From Streptomyces sp. AC550_RSS872 (lineage in GTDB: Bacteria > Actinomycetota > Actinomycetes > Streptomycetales > Streptomycetaceae): DNA of 64,000 nucleotides. The stretch covers positions 224,227-288,226 of the forward strand of contig NZ_JAGMUL010000120.1 of the NCBI RefSeq assembly GCF_019049285.1, given 5' to 3'. Shown here in pieces: positions 26,820 to 35,297 of this stretch. A program made the translations under genes and the position numbers. The first letter of the stretch is position 1. Each line of letters opens with the position of its first letter. Below the pieces are notes generated by a model that saw only the letters and a program-made list of their open reading frames with translations, did not search any database and was not told where the DNA came from.

Positions 26820-27060
26820 ATGCTGATGGCCCGTCAGATGGGCGCCACCGCAGCCCTGTTGCTGATCGGTGTGTACTCCCTGGTGCTGCCGGCCGGCGAC
26901 GGCCGTGGCTACGGGGTGCTCGCCATGACCGTCACTTTCGCGGCCGTGGTGCTGTTGCTGACCAACTTCGTGATCGGCCTGGCCTTCCCGTCGCCGGCCT
27001 TCCCGTCGCTGGTCTCCGGCATCGGGATCTCCAACACCATCTCTCGAGACCCTCGAAGCC
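26820..27060 (+). pseudogene. membrane-protein fragment upstream of the iolG remnant
   Basis: The frame from ATG 26820 reads two hydrophobic segments (ATAALLLIGVYSLVLPAG and LAMTVTFAAVVLLLTNFVIGL) and then loses coding character near 27035, running on without a stop into the iolG remnant. A short coding-like tail in another frame (LETLEAELRARYSWLG, about 27043-27090) precedes iolG. I read this as leftovers of one or two genes joined by deletion. A real small membrane protein that lost its stop is the alternative. The families are not recognised. Confidence 0.4.
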
Positions 27061-27099
27061 GAACTCCGGGCGCGCTACTCCTGGTTAGGGCTGAGCACC

Positions 27100-27851
27100 A
27101 TGACTGTACGTGTGGGCGTCATCGGCGCCGGCTTGATCGGCAAGGAGCACATCCGGCGCCTGACCGACACCGTCACCGGCGCCCGTGTCACCGCGGTCAC
27201 CGACGCCGTCCTGGTGACGTCCTGGGGCCCGGCCCACGCCGAGCACGTGCTGAACGCGATCGCTGCCGGAAAGCCGGTGTTCTGCGAGAAGCCGCCGGCC
27301 ACCACCGCCGGGGACTGCCTCAGGATCGTCGAGGCCGAGACCGCCCGCGGCCGCCGGCTGGTCCAGGTCGGCTTCATGCGACGCTACGACACCGGCTACC
27401 AGCAGATGAAGCAGGTCATCGACTCGGGCCGGATCGGCGAGCCGCTGGTCGTGCACTGCGCCCACCGCAACCCGTGGACGTGCTGCGCCGGCTGCTGGAC
27501 GACGAGATCGTCTCCACCCAGGTGATCACCCCGCGCGCCACGAGCAAGCGGTTCGCGCACCTGAAGGACCCGCAGATCATGCTTTCGAGACCGCCAAGGG
27601 CGTCCGTATCGACCTGGAGGTCTTCGTCAACTGCCAGTACGGCTACGACATCAAGTGCGCGGCGGTGGATGAGGACGGTCTCGTCCGGCTCCCCGACCCG
27701 GCCGCCGTCGGCGTGCGCACCGCCGCCCGGCACAGCACCGAGGCGCTCACCGACATCACCGCCGCGACCGTCGAGGCCCTTCAGTCGGGCCGCGTCGTCG
27801 CCACCGATCTCAAACCCCGCCCGCCCGGCCTTCTACGGAGGTGCCGCGTGA
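27100..27851 (+). pseudogene. iolG: degraded inositol 2-dehydrogenase (iolG)
   Basis: Pieces of a myo-inositol dehydrogenase in shifting frames. The first frame holds the dinucleotide-binding start (VRVGVIGAGLIGKEHIRRL), but after AVTD about 30 residues are missing before AVLVTSWGPAHAEHV. It then continues through FCEKP and GFMRRYDTGYQQMKQVIDSGRIG. At about 27475 the frame breaks with a second deletion, and the coding match resumes as DVLRRLLDDEIVSTQVIT. At about 27583 it shifts again (ETAKGVRIDLEVFVNCQYGYD). Most of the C-terminal domain is missing, with only VEALQSGRVVATD and a shifted ARPAFYGGAA remaining, which ends at a TGA overlapping the next start. No functional enzyme can be made. 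Confidence 0.85.
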
Positions 27852-28028
27852 AAATCGCTCTCGAACCCGTACATGCTCCGCACCCTCCCCATCGGGGAGA
27901 TGGTGCGCACGCTGCGCGAGATGGACTTCGACGGCGTGGCCACGGCATGCGTCTTCGCCTGGGAGGAGCGGGCCAAGGAGTCCTCGGCGTTCATGCTGGA
28001 CCGCATCCGCAAGGAGCTCGCCGCGTAG
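27848..28028 (+). pseudogene. degraded sugar-phosphate isomerase/epimerase (TIM-barrel) of the inositol locus
   Basis: Starts as GTGAAAATCGCTCTCGAACC (VKIALEP), then a one-base frameshift brings in PYMLRTLPIGEMVRTL, the usual N-terminus of these sugar-phosphate isomerase/epimerase proteins. Nearly the whole barrel is deleted and the frame joins directly to the usual C-terminal part (GVATACVFAWEERAKESSAFMLDRI, shown in part). Only about 60 codons remain of an expected ~290. The overlap of its GTG with the iolG stop preserves the ancestral operon junction. Confidence 0.8.
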
Positions 28029-28048
28029 TCCGTACGGCGATCCAGGCG

Positions 28049-29005
28049 TCACCCGCGCCGGTCCGGGGTGCGGCGGTCCGCCCTGCACTGGGCCAGCCAC
28101 AGGGCGACCGCTGCCGCGATCGGCTGCCCGGTCTCCAGCTCGACGAAGCCGAACTGGCCGCCCTGGTTGCACTCCAGGAACCACCAGATGCCGTCCCCGT
28201 CCTCGGCGAAGTCGAAGGCCGCGTACGCCAGTCCGGCCAGAGCGACGTACTCGTGCACCGCCTTGCCGATGCGCTCGGGGACCGGCACCGGCTCCCAGGT
28301 GTGCCCCGTGTCGCCGTAGCGCCCGTCGACCTGGTCGGGTTCGGCGGTCTTCCGCGCCGCGAACAGCCTGGACCCGACGCAGGTCAGACGGATGTCGGCC
28401 CGCTTGGGGACGTACTTCTGGAGCAGCGCGGGTCCGGCGGCGACGGCGCTGAAGTCGGCGTCCGGGCCGATGAGGGTGGTCGGCAGGGTCAGCGCGGGGT
28501 CGCCGGGCGGTGGCCCCGAGGCCGACTTCACGACGACGTCCCGGTACTCCTCGGCGAACTCCCGCGCCAGCCGGGGTGCTGTGGTGAACACCGTCGGGGG
28601 CACGGCGAAGCCGCTGAGGTGGGCGACCCTCAACTGCCAGGGTTTCAGCCGGGCCTGGTCGGCGTTGCGCGGATGGTTCATCCACCGTGCGGCGGCGGAG
28701 TGGAGCATCCCGTACAGCGCCTGCCGGGTCTCAGCGGTCAGCCACGGTGAGGGGTCGGCCGCGTGGGCGGCCGGTTCGCCGGGTCTGCGCACCCAGATGG
28801 AGCGCAGCCCGCCCATGCTGAGCACATGCCCGTTGACCGACAGGTGCCCGTCGAAGTCGCCGTGGGCGTAGTCGGCGGACAGTACGGCCTTGCCCGGCAG
28901 ATCGGCCGGGTCCAGTCGCATCACGGGCGTCCCCGTCCCGTGCAGCCCGGCCACCACCAGGTCGGCGGTCACGTCCTCCTCGGACGTCAGGATCAGTACG
29001 GTCAT
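28049..29005 (-). CDS. tgmB: ATP-grasp ligase for graspetide (omega-ester/amide RiPP) maturation, TgmB-type (318 aa)
   Basis: ATP-grasp enzyme that would form side-chain ester or amide links in the peptide encoded by the adjacent upstream gene. Recognisable parts are the N-terminal domain (VLILTSEEDVTADLVVAGL, WVRRPGEP), the ATP-grasp lysine segment (DVVVKSASGP), and the C-terminal catalytic strand with metal ligands (AAFDFAEDGDGIWWFLECNQGGQFGFVE, shown in parts AAFDFAED and FLECNQGGQ). Length fits TgmB-type enzymes. It follows the precursor gene by 14 nt. The third gene sometimes present in such clusters (methyltransferase) is not found; downstream lies the converging inositol remnant. Confidence 0.9.
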   Translation of the reverse strand: MTVLILTSEEDVTADLVVAGLHGTGTPVMRLDPADLPGKAVLSADYAHGDFDGHLSVNGHVLSMGGLRSIWVRRPGEPAAHAADPSPWLTAETRQALYGMLHSAAARWMNHPRNADQARLKPWQLRVAHLSGFAVPPTVFTTAPRLAREFAEEYRDVVVKSASGPPPGDPALTLPTTLIGPDADFSAVAAGPALLQKYVPKRADIRLTCVGSRLFAARKTAEPDQVDGRYGDTGHTWEPVPVPERIGKAVHEYVALAGLAYAAFDFAEDGDGIWWFLECNQGGQFGFVELETGQPIAAAVALWLAQCRADRRTPDRRG

Positions 29006-29019
29006 TCGCGCACGGGTCG

Positions 29020-29211
29020 TCAGTCGTCGAAGTGGGTCGCGGATCCGGCGGTCGACGTCGTCGTACCGACCGCGAGCAGCAGGTCCGGGTCACTGACGGC
29101 CGGGCGGCCGTCGGGCAGCACGTTCAACTGGCGGGCCGGGTCGAAGTGATACGGCGTCACGGCGTGGGAAAGCCCTCTGGGAGAGGCGTAGTTGAGGGTG
29201 AACGGTCGCAC
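29020..29211 (-). CDS. tgmA: graspetide precursor peptide, TgmA-type (63 aa)
   Basis: Short peptide gene directly upstream of the ATP-grasp gene. The leader MRPFTLNYASPRG has the PFxLxYA pattern of ATP-grasp-modified RiPP precursors, which is the ligase recognition site. A second element (LPDGRPAVSDPDLL) lies in the middle. The C-terminal core GTTTSTAGSATHFDD holds Thr/Ser hydroxyls as nucleophiles and a terminal Asp pair as acceptors. The GTG start at 29211 has GGAGGT five bases upstream (29217-29222). The core is short and has few acidic residues, so few crosslinks are expected. Confidence 0.85.
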   Translation of the reverse strand: MRPFTLNYASPRGLSHAVTPYHFDPARQLNVLPDGRPAVSDPDLLLAVGTTTSTAGSATHFDD

Positions 29212-29248
29212 GATGAACCTCCGATTTCATGCGTGTGAATTACCGTCA

Positions 29249-29269
29249 CTTACGCACTACTTGCGTAAG
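29249..29269. promoter_or_regulatory. palindrome CTTACGCA-N5-TGCGTAAG in the tgmA promoter region
   Basis: Perfect 8-bp arms with a five-base spacer, 38-58 bp upstream of the tgmA start, with a possible -10 like TAATTC (minus strand, about 29238-29243) between it and the RBS. The region is AT-rich for this genome. The size and placement across the -35 region suit a dimeric repressor or activator of the graspetide genes. No cognate regulator gene is adjacent. Confidence 0.5.
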
Positions 29270-29373
29270 GAATTCATCACTTTCCGCCACATCAACGTGA
29301 AGGTCGTCACACCCTTCACCGGATTCCCCGACTACGCACAGGAGTCCTTGACGCTGAACCGTTTCATTGCTTC

Positions 29374-30930
29374 TCAGGCCGTGGGTAGTCCTCCGCCCTG
29401 GAGTCGTTCCAGGTCGGAGGGGCGGACCTGGATGACGAGGAGGGCGATCACCGCGGCGATGGCGGTGAAGATCGCGGCCATGATGAAGGCGGCGGAGACT
29501 CCCGCGGTGAGGATCTCGTCGGCGTAGGGCGGCGGGAGCTGCCCGGTGCGTTCGAAGCGGAGCCGCTCCAGGGGGGTCGCCTGGGACAGGAAGGCGGGGA
29601 TCTGCCGGTCGGCCTCGTTGTTGCTCGCCGTACCGAACATCGTGACCAGGATGGAAAGACCGAGGGAGCCGCCGACCTGCTGGGTGGCGTTGAGGAGCCC
29701 GGAGGCGGCGCCCGTCTCCTGGGTGGCCACGTTGGACAGCGCCATCAGGGTCAGGGACACGAACTCCATGCCCATGCCGAGACTGAAGATGAGTATCGGG
29801 CCGAGAATGCTGCCGAGGTAGGTGGAGTGGACGTCGGTGAGGGTCAGCCAGGCGAGGCCCGCGGCGGCCAGGACGGCACCCACCACCATGAACGGTTTGG
29901 GCCCGTACTTGGGCAGGAACTGGGACGCCAGCCCCGCGCCGATCGCGATGACGGCGCTCACCGGGAGGAAGGCCAGACCGGCTTCGAGCGGGCTGAAGTC
30001 CAGCACGTTCTGTACGAAGAGCGTCAGGAAGAAGAACATGCCGAAGATCGCGGCGGCGAGGCTCAGCATCATGCCGTACGTGCCCGCCCGGTTGCGGTCG
30101 GCGAACATGTGCAGGGGCGTGATCGGCTGCCGGGAGCGCGCCTCGACCAGGACGAACAGCAGCAGGAACACTACGGCGGCCCCGAACGCGCCCAGGGTGA
30201 GCGCGTCCCGCCAGCCGTCCTGCGCGGCCCGGATGAACCCGTACACCAGCAGCACCATGCCGATGGTGGAGGTCATCGCGCCCAGCACGTCGAAGTGCCC
30301 GGCGTGCCGCTCGGACTCCCGGATCCAGCGCGGTGTGGCGAGGACGATGAGCAGTCCGATGGGCACGTTGACAAACAGCACCCACCGCCAGTTGAGCCAT
30401 TCGACGAGCATGCCGCCGGCCAGCAACCCGATCGCGCCGCCGCCGGCCGAGACCGCGGCGAAGACGCCGAACGCCCTGTTGCGTTCGGGTCCTTCGGGGA
30501 AGGTCGTGCTGATCAGGGCGAGGGAGGTCGGGGAGGCGATGGCGCCGCCGACGCCTTGCAGGGCACGGGCGGCGAGGAGTTGCCACTCGTTCTGGGAGAG
30601 TCCGCCGAGCAGAGAGGCGAGGACGAAGAGCAGCACGCCGAAGATGAACACGCGCCGTCTGCCGAGGATGTCGCCCATTCTGCCGCCGAGCAGCAGCAGT
30701 CCGCCGAAGGTGAGCGTGTAGGCGTTGACGACCCAGGACAGGCTGGTCGTTGAGAAGTCGAGCGAGCGCTGGATGTCCGGCAGGGCGATGTTCACGATGG
30801 TGATGTCGAGCACCACCATCAGCTGACAGGAAGCGATGACGAGCAGCGCCATACCGCTGCCACGGCTCTCGCTCCGCTCCGTCTTCTGCGGGGTGGTCCG
30901 TGCTTCGGGCGTCGGCTCGGGGTTGCTCAT
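29374..30930 (-). CDS. MFS drug-type exporter, DHA2 (EmrB/QacA) family, 518 aa
   Basis: Fourteen-segment DHA2 transporter, proton-driven export of small molecules across the membrane. The N-terminal segment has the typical LDITIVNIALPDIQRSL motif and WVVNAYTLTFGGLLLLGGRMGDILGRR with the loop 2-3 GRxxDxxGRR motif. The first 30 residues are hydrophilic. It lies downstream of the P450 gene on the same strand with 121 nt between, including a hairpin, so it may be read separately. Substrate unknown. It might export the product of the adjacent P450/flavoenzyme pair or of the graspetide, but neither link is shown. Confidence 0.92.
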   Translation of the reverse strand: MSNPEPTPEARTTPQKTERSESRGSGMALLVIASCQLMVVLDITIVNIALPDIQRSLDFSTTSLSWVVNAYTLTFGGLLLLGGRMGDILGRRRVFIFGVLLFVLASLLGGLSQNEWQLLAARALQGVGGAIASPTSLALISTTFPEGPERNRAFGVFAAVSAGGGAIGLLAGGMLVEWLNWRWVLFVNVPIGLLIVLATPRWIRESERHAGHFDVLGAMTSTIGMVLLVYGFIRAAQDGWRDALTLGAFGAAVVFLLLFVLVEARSRQPITPLHMFADRNRAGTYGMMLSLAAAIFGMFFFLTLFVQNVLDFSPLEAGLAFLPVSAVIAIGAGLASQFLPKYGPKPFMVVGAVLAAAGLAWLTLTDVHSTYLGSILGPILIFSLGMGMEFVSLTLMALSNVATQETGAASGLLNATQQVGGSLGLSILVTMFGTASNNEADRQIPAFLSQATPLERLRFERTGQLPPPYADEILTAGVSAAFIMAAIFTAIAAVIALLVIQVRPSDLERLQGGGLPTA

Positions 30931-30981
30931 GGCACTGTGCCGTGGGCGGGGGTCGGATGGCTGGTTCCCGCCACCATTCGA

Positions 30982-31002
30982 CCGTACGCCGGTGCCGTAC
31001 GG
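30982..31002. terminator. hairpin CCGTACG-N7-CGTACGG between P450 and MFS genes
   Basis: Seven-base-pair inverted repeat with a seven-base loop, between the P450 stop and the MFS start on the minus strand. It could be a weak terminator or an operator for the MFS gene. There is no T-run. Confidence 0.4.
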
Positions 31003-31051
31003 CCCTCCAGTCGATCACCGGACCGCGCCGGACCGGTGTGTGAGGCGCAGG

Positions 31052-32500
31052 TCAGCGAGGACCGCGGATCAGTCCCGTCAGATAGCGCCAGAGCGACGAG
31101 CGCTGCCGGGCGGAGCGGTCCGGCAGCACCGGATCGGTGCTGTCCTGCGCCGGATCGAGGGTCGGCCGTGGCGCCACCGCCCGCTCGGGCATCGCGGCGA
31201 GTTCGTACCGCACGGGCAGCGAGCGCAGGCCGCGCATGAACGGCGAGGAGCGCCAGGGCAGTTGGTCGGCGGGGAGGGCGAGGTCCAGGTGGCTGAACCG
31301 CTCGAACAGCCGGCCCACGCCGACCGCCGCGACCGTCGAGGCCAGCTCGCGTGCCGGGCACTGGCGGCGGCCCGCGCCCCAGGACAGATGCGCACGGGTG
31401 CTGATCGTGCTGCTCGGCGCCATATGGCCGGCGAAGAGCGGGTCGGCGTGTGCTGCGGCGGAGGAGACCCACACCGGGTCGCCCGCCCGGATCGTGTAGT
31501 TGCCGAGCGGGGTGTCCTCGGCGGCGAATCGCGGGACAAAGTTCACCAGCGGCGGCTTGCGCATGACCACCCGGTTCATGGTCTCCCTGATCATCCCGGC
31601 GGACAGGCTGGCGCGCACAGCGCCGTCGCCGTCACCGGAGATGACCTCGACCACGGTGTTGGACATGAGGATCCCGACGTGGTCGGAGGTCATGCCGAGC
31701 AGCATGAACAGCTCACGGGCGAGTTCGTCGAGCGAGAGGCCGGGGTGCGCTGCCAGCAGGTAGGAGGGGAAGTCGTCGCCCGGCTCCTCGAGCTTCACGG
31801 CCGCGAGTTCCGCGAGTGTGGCGAGCAGGCGTTCCAGGGCGGGCTCCGCGTCCGGACCGGCGTCCAGCACGCGCCACATGTCCATCAGGGCTTCGTCGCC
31901 CTGGGAGCCGGGGAAGCCGAGCAGATGACTGGCCACCATCAGCGGCAGCGGCCGGGAGAACTGCGCGGACAGGTCGGCCACGCCGGTGCCGCCGCCCTGT
32001 CCGACCAGGGTGATCAGATCGTCGGCGTAGGCGGTGACGGCCGCCTTCAGGCGCTTGGCCTGCGGGTGGCCGGGGTCCTGGAAGGGCTTGAGTGCCGCGT
32101 CCCACGCCGTGCGCAGCGAGCCGTGTCCGGGGCCGCCCTGGATCAGCACATGGTTGACCTCCAGGGACGGCCCGAGCGGCCAGTCCGCGGGCACCTCCCC
32201 CTCGGTGCGGGCCCGCCAGTTCTCCAGCCCCTTCGGCCAGGCGGCCTCGTCCTGGAGCACCTGGAACGCCTCGCGGTAGCCGAGGACCAGCCAGGCGGGC
32301 ACTCCGAGCAGGTCGACCGGGGCGACGGGCCCGTGCTGCTGTCGCAGCCGCTCGTAGACGAGCGAGGGGCGGGTCTCGTAGTCGCGGGTCAGCAGCGGTT
32401 GGGCAGTCAGCTCTTCCAAGCGCGTGCAGTCGACGTTCCCGGATCCGCTCTCGCCCACCTGGGATTCCACCGTCCCGCCGCCCTCCGACACTCCCCGCAC
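31052..32500 (-). CDS. cytochrome P450, CYP157-like, with no ExxR motif (482 aa)
   Basis: P450 fold with the heme-binding Cys in SWGAGRRQCPA, a divergent form of FGxGxHxCxG, and an unusual I-helix (LLGMTSDHVG) without the usual AGxxT. In the K-helix the place of the ExxR motif reads IRETMNRVVMRKPP: E is followed by TMN, so the conserved Arg is not at +3. Loss of ExxR is known for the CYP157 family of Streptomyces, and the surrounding segments (LVNFVPRFAAEDTPLGNY, HLSWGAGRRQCPA) resemble that group. The C-terminal tail is Arg-rich. The start is uncertain: GTG codons at 32500, 32491 and 32470 are possible. No ferredoxin gene is adjacent. Confidence 0.88.
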   Translation of the reverse strand: MRGVSEGGGTVESQVGESGSGNVDCTRLEELTAQPLLTRDYETRPSLVYERLRQQHGPVAPVDLLGVPAWLVLGYREAFQVLQDEAAWPKGLENWRARTEGEVPADWPLGPSLEVNHVLIQGGPGHGSLRTAWDAALKPFQDPGHPQAKRLKAAVTAYADDLITLVGQGGGTGVADLSAQFSRPLPLMVASHLLGFPGSQGDEALMDMWRVLDAGPDAEPALERLLATLAELAAVKLEEPGDDFPSYLLAAHPGLSLDELARELFMLLGMTSDHVGILMSNTVVEVISGDGDGAVRASLSAGMIRETMNRVVMRKPPLVNFVPRFAAEDTPLGNYTIRAGDPVWVSSAAAHADPLFAGHMAPSSTISTRAHLSWGAGRRQCPARELASTVAAVGVGRLFERFSHLDLALPADQLPWRSSPFMRGLRSLPVRYELAAMPERAVAPRPTLDPAQDSTDPVLPDRSARQRSSLWRYLTGLIRGPR

Positions 32501-32601
32501 CGGCGCACTACCAGTCAGTAGCCGGCAACGCCGGTGACCCTACCCCAGGCGGCCCTCGCGGGTGAACGACGGGTGCGGCTCGGACGCGTACGGCTCGGAC
32601 G

Positions 32602-33999
32602 TCAGCCGGCCGCCGGCGGGATGTTCTGGTTGGCGTGAAAGAAGTTGTCCGGGTCGTAGGTGTGCTTGGTCGCGGCGAGTCGGTCGTAGTGGCCGCGGTA
32701 GGTCGCCCGGACCCGGTCCGCGCTCTCCGCCTCTCCGAGGAAGTTGATGTAGGAGCCGCCCATGGAGTGCGGATGCAGATCGGTCCAGTAGTCGACGCTC
32801 CACTGCCGGATCAGGTCCGCGTTGGCGGGGTCCGGGTCGACCCCGGCGATCACACCGGACCAGACGGCGTCGCGATACGCCCAGGCCGTGTCGTCGGCGC
32901 CGACCTCATGGGCCGCGGCGTCCACGGGATACAGGTGCATCAGGGACAGTGCGGTGGGGATGTTCTCGCCGTACTTGTGGTGCACCTCGACGGCGGCGTC
33001 GGAGATCGTGTCGAAGAAGTCACCGCGCCAGTACCACTGGTAGCCCTTTGGGATCAGTGTGTCGAACATGCCCTGCAGGGCGGGGTAGGGCATCGGCGTG
33101 GTGAAGTGGAAGGCGGACGGCGCCGGTTCGTTGACCGCGGTCAGCGCCTGCTCCAGGCGGTCGCCCGCCAGGTCGCCGGTGTAGCACCAGACGACGCCGC
33201 ACACCTTCTGCCCGTGGATCGGCTCGGGGAACGGCGGCCCGGGCGGGATGGTGAAGACGGTGAAGAAGCCATAGAGGTCCTGGGGCGCGGCGGGCAGGAA
33301 CTCGCGGTACCAGCGCAGCACTTCCGGAGTGCGGTCGACCGGCCACACCGTCACCGCGACCCCGACCGTGTCCACCGGGTGCAGCCCGAACGTGAACGAC
33401 GTGACGACGCCGAAGTTCCCGCCGCCGCCGCGCAGCGCCCAGAACAGGTCCGGGTGCTCCTCCTCGGAGGCGGTGACGAACGATCCGTCGGCGAGGACGA
33501 CATCGGCCGAGCGGAGGCTGTCGATGGTCAGGCCGTACTTGCGGGTGAGGTAGCCGTGGCCGCCGCCGAGGGTGAGGCCGCCGACGCCGGTCATCGAGAT
33601 GATGCCGGCCGGGATGCCCAGGCCGAACGTGTGGGCCGCGTGGTCCAGGTCGCCCAGTTGTGCGCCGCCGGCGACCTGTGCGGTCCCCGCGCGCGGGTCG
33701 ACGTGCACCCCGCGCATCGTCGACAGGTCGAGGACGAGCCCGTCGTCGACCAGGCACAGCCCGGGTCCGCTGTGCCCGCCGCCGCGCACGGCGAGCTCGA
33801 CTCCGGTGTCCCTCGCGAAGGAGAGCACGGCCCGCACGTCCGCCACGTCCACGCACTGCGCGAAGGCCGCGGGGCGCCGGTCGATCATGGCGTTGTAGAT
33901 GCTGCGGGCCTCGTCGTAGCCCGGGTCCCGCGCAGTGATGACCGGTCCCCGCAGGGTCTCGCGCAGGCCTTCGAGTGCCGTTCCGTCGATTCCGCCCAT
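32602..33999 (-). CDS. FAD-linked oxidoreductase, berberine-bridge-enzyme type (465 aa)
   Basis: FAD-binding (PCMH-type) oxidase with a C-terminal BBE segment. The FAD region has the RGGGHSGPG motif, whose His is the usual covalent 8-alpha link, then GVGGLTLGGGHGYLTRKYGL. The position that holds Cys in bicovalent enzymes reads IISMTGVGG, so only single covalent attachment is expected. The C-terminus ends with the BBE element YDPDNFFHANQNI. There is no Tat or Sec signal, so it acts in the cytoplasm. The ATG at 33999, with AGAGGGG before it, is preferred over 34098, which would add an Arg/Pro-rich tail. It may oxidise the substrate of the next-door P450. Confidence 0.92.
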   Translation of the reverse strand: MGGIDGTALEGLRETLRGPVITARDPGYDEARSIYNAMIDRRPAAFAQCVDVADVRAVLSFARDTGVELAVRGGGHSGPGLCLVDDGLVLDLSTMRGVHVDPRAGTAQVAGGAQLGDLDHAAHTFGLGIPAGIISMTGVGGLTLGGGHGYLTRKYGLTIDSLRSADVVLADGSFVTASEEEHPDLFWALRGGGGNFGVVTSFTFGLHPVDTVGVAVTVWPVDRTPEVLRWYREFLPAAPQDLYGFFTVFTIPPGPPFPEPIHGQKVCGVVWCYTGDLAGDRLEQALTAVNEPAPSAFHFTTPMPYPALQGMFDTLIPKGYQWYWRGDFFDTISDAAVEVHHKYGENIPTALSLMHLYPVDAAAHEVGADDTAWAYRDAVWSGVIAGVDPDPANADLIRQWSVDYWTDLHPHSMGGSYINFLGEAESADRVRATYRGHYDRLAATKHTYDPDNFFHANQNIPPAAG

Positions 34000-34217
34000 G
34001 GCCGGACCCCTCTGAGTGAAGACGGTGAACCGCGGACGGATGACGGCGCATGACGTCCGGGCGGGCAGCGGGGGCGTGGTGCGCGGATCCGTTCGCACCT
34101 CGTATCGATGTCGGCAGGGCGCAGCGGACCCACCAGGTCCCAGTCTTCACCTCACCGTCCGCGGCCGCACATCGAGCGCGTCGAGCACGCCGCCCTGCCT
34201 GGTGTGCTGCTCCGGCG

Positions 34218-34943
34218 TCAGACCAACTCCGCGGCGGATCTCGCCCCCTGATCGCGCAGCCACGCGACCAGCGCGGGGTGCCCCGAGCGGTCGGCGGCGT
34301 CCAGTGCCGTCAACCGGTCGTGGCCGATCCAGTTGACGTCGCCGCCGCGTCGCAGCAGCTGGTCGGCCGTCTCCCGCTGCCCACCGTGGCAGGCGCACCA
34401 CAGCGCGTTGGTGATGTCCTCGGCGGTGGGCGGGTCGGCTGCGGAGGTGAAGCAGGCGGTGACACGGTCGGCTTCGCCGAGGGCGGCGGCCTGCCACAGG
34501 GTGGTGCGGGCGCCGCGTTCCACCAGTCGCCGCGCGCATTTCCACTGCCCGAAGGCCACCGCGTCCGCCAGCGGCGTGCCGTCGGCGATGACCCCGCCGT
34601 CGGCCTCGATGTCCGCGCCCAGGTCGAGAAGGGCGTCGAGGACGGGCACGTCGTCGGTGCTGGCCGCCCAGTGCAGCGGCGTCTCGCGGTGCGCGCCGGT
34701 GAACCGGGCGTCGACGTCCGCGCCCGCTGCGACCAGCACGGTCACCGTCGCGGGACCGTGGGGGAAGTTGCCGGGCCAGTCGGTGGCGAGGTGCAACAGG
34801 GTGCGCGCGCTGTCGGCGTTGCCGACCCGGGCCGTGGCCAGTCCCGGATGTGCGGTGAGCAGGTCCCGCAGCACCTCCACGTCGCCGCTCCGGATCGCCT
34901 CGCTCACCTCGTGGGCCAGCGGAGCGGTCGTGTCGATCAGCAT
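34218..34943 (-). CDS. ankyrin-repeat protein (241 aa)
   Basis: Cytoplasmic protein made of ankyrin repeats: VEVLRDLLTAHPGLA, RTLLHLATDWPG, ATVTVLVAAGADVDAR with TPLHWAASTDDVPVLDALLDLGADIEA, TPLADAVAFGQWKCARRLVERGA, ALWCACHGGQRETADQLLRRGGDVN and TALDAADRSGHPALVAWLRDQGA. Similar Streptomyces proteins are common and of unknown partners. The ATG at 34943 follows AAGGAGG and is preferred over 34994. It has no signal peptide. It is isolated between the flavoenzyme (on the same strand, 218 nt away) and the riboswitch region. Confidence 0.9.
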   Translation of the reverse strand: MLIDTTAPLAHEVSEAIRSGDVEVLRDLLTAHPGLATARVGNADSARTLLHLATDWPGNFPHGPATVTVLVAAGADVDARFTGAHRETPLHWAASTDDVPVLDALLDLGADIEADGGVIADGTPLADAVAFGQWKCARRLVERGARTTLWQAAALGEADRVTACFTSAADPPTAEDITNALWCACHGGQRETADQLLRRGGDVNWIGHDRLTALDAADRSGHPALVAWLRDQGARSAAELV

Positions 34944-35059
34944 CCGGCCTCCTTCCGGGACCTCGCCTGGACAACGTCCCCACCTGGATAGCACGGCCCA
35001 CTGACAACGCCTCCTCCAGCACGATGCGGCAGCCCTGTCCCGCAGCCGCCGGACCCCCG

Positions 35060-35200
35060 TCTGTTACGCTCCCCGGGCCTCCCGCGGGGGAAGTCCGGTG
35101 AGAGTCCGGCGCTGACCCGCAACGGTGTGCGCGGGGATCCTGTGGTCCGTCGCGTGAGCCCGATCGCCCGTGGTGGGTGCGACCCGTTGACTGCTCGCCG
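35060..35200 (+). ncRNA. cobalamin riboswitch upstream of an ABC importer
   Basis: Contains the B12-box-type core GGGGGAAGTCCGGTGAGAGTCCGG (from about 35086) followed by CGCTGACCCGCAACGGTGTG, which are the standard blocks (GGAAnnnGGTGnnAnTCC then GCnGnCCCGCnAC) of AdoCbl riboswitches, and a later GTGAGCCCGATCGCC segment. It lies about 100 nt before the permease start. The platform to the start codon is GC-rich and could hide the ribosome site. Binding of adenosylcobalamin would repress the transporter. The exact boundaries are estimated. Confidence 0.88.
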
Positions 35201-35297
35201 TGGACTGCGAGAGGGGACCGCGCGGCCGGCACGGTCGCACGGGCTGTCTCCTCGATCGAGGTTCACAGGCGGCCCCAGGCGAAGGACCCGCCCGCCC

